In this document: positions 61,766 through 64,000 of the stretch, in pieces | How positions within the stretch are numbered: the first letter of the stretch is position 1 | How the letters are laid out: each line of letters opens with the position of its first letter | Assembly (NCBI GenBank): GCA_001306305.2 | Contig: CP155577.1 | Coordinates: 248,001 to 312,000, forward strand | Origin: Citromicrobium bathyomarinum | Lineage (GTDB): Bacteria > Pseudomonadota > Alphaproteobacteria > Sphingomonadales > Sphingomonadaceae | DNA length: 64,000 bases | Direction: 5' to 3' | Notes under the pieces: model-generated | Told to the model about the DNA's origin: nothing | Database searches by the model: none | What the model saw: only the letters and a program-made list of their open reading frames with translations | Translations under genes and position numbers: made by a program

Positions 61766-64000
61766 ATGTCGTCGACAATTCGCACACTTTCCGTCCTTCT
61801 AACCGGGGCAGCATTTGCAGGTGCCGCTCCTCCTCTTTTCGCCCAAGACAGTCCAGGCGAACAGGCACAAGATGACGCTGCCGAGGTTGGCGATACAGCT
61901 TTGGACGAAGAGAGTTCCGCGATCGTTGTCACGGGAACGCGTATCCGAGGCGCACGGGTCGTAGGTGAAGTCATCGAGCTTGATCGCGAGACGATCGTCG
62001 AGACGGGCCAGGTGGACCTCGGCGAAGCGATCCGCAACCTACCCCAGAATTTCTCGGGCGGTCAGAACCCTGGGGTTGGTTCGGGCGGCGGCATCGGCAA
62101 TGAAAATGTAAATTCAGCATCGTCTCCCAATCTGCGCGGGCTTGGGCCCGATGCGACGCTGACATTGCTCAACGGTCATCGCCTTCCATACAACTCGGCG
62201 TCCCAGGGCGTCGACATCTCCGCCATTCCGCTCGCCATTGTCGACCGGCTCGAGGTCGTCCCCGATGGAGCTTCAGCGCTCTATGGCTCGGACGCGGTTG
62301 GCGGCGTTGTGAACGTCATCCTGCGCCGCGACTTTGAGGGCGTGACAACCTCGGCCCAGATTGGAGCGAGCACCGATGGAGGCAACTTTCGCCAACAGGC
62401 CGACATAGTCGCAGGCACAATCTGGAACAGTGGCGGCTTCGTCTTCGCCTACGACTTCGCGAACAATTCCGGGATTGAGGCGAGGGAGCGCGCCTATGCA
62501 GGATCACTGCTACCGGAAACCTTGCTTTATCCCTCAAACCGGCGCCACGCCGTAACATTTTCGGCGCACCAGAGCTTGTCAGAAGGCGTGGAGGCCAATC
62601 TCGACGCGCTCTATTCGTATCGCGAATCAACCACCATTGATGGCACGCCGGCCCAGCGCATTCGGCGTGAGCCCGACCTCGAGACCTTTTCCGTAGCGCC
62701 GTCGCTGCAGTTTGACCTTGGGCCGAGTTGGAAGGCCAATCTCGCGGGTGTCTTCGGGCGCGATCGAACCCGCTTCCAGACCAGTTTCATTCCAGAGACA
62801 GGTCCGGCGCGCGTCTCTACGGGAAGCTACCTGCATCAGATCACCTCGCTGGAAATGGGTGCGGAAGGCCCGGTTATCACTCTTCCCGGCGGCGAGACGC
62901 GCTTGGCTGTCGGCATCGGATTTCGTAACAATCGACTCGAGTACTCTCTGGAAAGCGCGATCCTCAATGCGCAATTCGATGCAACGCAGCGGGCTCGCTT
63001 CGCCTATGCGGAACTGTATGTTCCATTCGTGTCGGGTCGGAACGCCGTCGATGGAATCGAGCAGCTAACGCTATCCGCTGCAGTTCGCTACGAAGACTAT
63101 CCCGGACTCGACCAGCTCGCCACCCCGCGCCTTGGGATTACCTATTCGCCAAGTGGTGATCTGATGTTCAGAGCGAGTTGGGCACGCTCGTTCAAGGCTC
63201 CCACGCTTTTCCAGCAAAACATCTTTTCTCAGGCCATTCTGGTGCCTGCTGCGGTGTTCGGAGCGGGCACCGGCTCCGACACAGTCTTTCTGAGCGGGGG
63301 CGGCAATCCCAACCTCCGTCCCGAGCGCGCCCGAAGCTGGACGGCGGGATTCGAGTTCCAGCCTGCGGCAGTCCGAGGATTGACCGCCTCCGCGACGTGG
63401 TATGATATCCGCTATGACAACCGCGTCGTTGCGCCGATCGCTGGATCGATCGCAGCTGCTATCAACAATCCGGGCTATGCCAGCCTCATCGATTTTTCAC
63501 CTGATCCGGCCGATTTGGCCGAACTCATCGCGGGTGCCCAGTTCGGATTGGAGAACTTTACAGGCCGCCCGTTCGATCCTGCAGATGTTGTCGTTCTGTT
63601 CGATAACAGGAACATCAATGTCGCGGCGTGGAGCGTAGAAGGGCTGGATGCCAGGATTGCCTGGAACCGCGATCTCGGGAATGACCGCTCGATAGGATTG
63701 GATCTCAACGGCAGCTGGTTGCGCAGCAGGCAAACCATCACATCCGAACTACCTGAAGTCCAGCTTGCCGGTACGACTTTCAACCCGCCCCGCTACCGCG
63801 CGCGTGGAGCAGCAAGATATCGGGCAGGCCGCCTTACCGCCAATGCGGCAGTCAGTTATATCGGTGCGCTCGTCGACAGACGGCTTGCAACCGTGCAGCG
63901 GCTGTCACCAAGCGCAACTGTCGATCTTGGCATGCACTATGCGGTCATTCGCGGCGACGACCGTGATCCCGGCCTCGAGTTCTCGTTGACCATTCAAAAC
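61766..64000 (+). CDS. TonB-dependent outer-membrane receptor, cut by window edge
   Basis: 745 codons are visible, open to the right edge. A signal peptide (ending PPLFAQ) is followed by a TonB-box-like SSAIVVTGTRI (about residue 52), a plug domain (ETGQVDLGEAIRNLPQ; NLRGLGPDATLTLLNGHRLP; DGASALYGSDAVGGVVNVILRR) and the start of the beta-barrel (SWARSFKAPTLFQQN, GGNPNLRPERARSW). AGGGAGA precedes the ATG. The group imports siderophores, vitamins or sugars. No secretin/STN extension is present, so classic FecA-type signalling to the adjacent ECF factor is not supported by this receptor. Confidence 0.92.
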   Translation, partial: MSSTIRTLSVLLTGAAFAGAAPPLFAQDSPGEQAQDDAAEVGDTALDEESSAIVVTGTRIRGARVVGEVIELDRETIVETGQVDLGEAIRNLPQNFSGGQNPGVGSGGGIGNENVNSASSPNLRGLGPDATLTLLNGHRLPYNSASQGVDISAIPLAIVDRLEVVPDGASALYGSDAVGGVVNVILRRDFEGVTTSAQIGASTDGGNFRQQADIVAGTIWNSGGFVFAYDFANNSGIEARERAYAGSLLPETLLYPSNRRHAVTFSAHQSLSEGVEANLDALYSYRESTTIDGTPAQRIRREPDLETFSVAPSLQFDLGPSWKANLAGVFGRDRTRFQTSFIPETGPARVSTGSYLHQITSLEMGAEGPVITLPGGETRLAVGIGFRNNRLEYSLESAILNAQFDATQRARFAYAELYVPFVSGRNAVDGIEQLTLSAAVRYEDYPGLDQLATPRLGITYSPSGDLMFRASWARSFKAPTLFQQNIFSQAILVPAAVFGAGTGSDTVFLSGGGNPNLRPERARSWTAGFEFQPAAVRGLTASATWYDIRYDNRVVAPIAGSIAAAINNPGYASLIDFSPDPADLAELIAGAQFGLENFTGRPFDPADVVVLFDNRNINVAAWSVEGLDARIAWNRDLGNDRSIGLDLNGSWLRSRQTITSELPEVQLAGTTFNPPRYRARGAARYRAGRLTANAAVSYIGALVDRRLATVQRLSPSATVDLGMHYAVIRGDDRDPGLEFSLTIQN

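Overview
This window looks like chromosome from an alphaproteobacterium of the order Sphingomonadales, most likely an Erythrobacteraceae-type marine or freshwater strain. The evidence is high GC coding sequence, a CIRCE-controlled groESL operon, the cell-cycle regulator ctrA with clustered GANTC (CcrM) sites upstream, HWE-type histidine kinases, a DUF4167 protein, a bacterial CDC48-type ATPase and TonB receptors. No rRNA, tRNA, CRISPR array or insertion sequence was seen.

From 1 to about 47.9 kb the content is core chromosome. It opens with a Kef-type antiporter (cut by the left edge), a MATE exporter, an MscS channel, groESL and a secreted DUF305-LVIVD protein. Next come a class A beta-lactamase, polA, an HWE kinase, a second MscS channel, a secreted aspartyl protease and a CDC48-like ATPase. 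A CoA-transferase block follows (scoA, a HAD-like lipoprotein, scoB, an esterase and a CaiB/BaiF protein). Then come metK, lnt, prmC, prfA, hisS, an M61 peptidase, ppa, a BON-MscS channel, lptB, rpoN, a chorismate mutase and ACT-less prephenate dehydratase pair, ctrA, a fourth MscS channel, an SLC13 permease and trmB. Regulatory sites include CIRCE, a TAAAGA-N2-TCTTTA dyad before metK, a GANTC cluster before ctrA, several intrinsic terminators and a candidate 74-nt small RNA near 19.7 kb.

From 48.06 kb the character changes. A tyrosine recombinase directly follows trmB. Behind it lies an accessory region that reads as an integrative element or its remnant, with two resistance cargo blocks: a mercury operon (merR/merT-merP-GDCCVxC protein-flavin disulfide reductase) and an arsenic operon (arsR-arsI-arsC-acr3). 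Interleaved with the cargo is a split quorum-sensing circuit. A luxI-type synthase is coupled to a phytanoyl-CoA-dioxygenase-like gene and a gntR gene at 49.3-51.4 kb. A luxR-type receptor lies 7.6 kb away, next to a DUF6499/DUF2285 regulator.

That DUF6499/DUF2285 gene is the most interesting feature. It has a near-perfect Shine-Dalgarno, but its zero frame stops after 63 codons. The +1 frame continues exactly at the conserved junction, and the switch falls on CCC-G, where a proline tRNA can slip by one base. The arrangement recalls FseA of the Mesorhizobium ICEMlSymR7A element, an excision activator made by programmed +1 frameshifting under quorum-sensing control. I infer that excision or transfer of this metal-resistance element may be gated by quorum sensing and recoding. 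A disabling mutation or sequencing error has to be excluded first. The window ends in an ECF sigma factor gene and a truncated TonB-dependent receptor. No relaxase or type IV secretion genes are visible, so self-transfer cannot be claimed from this window.
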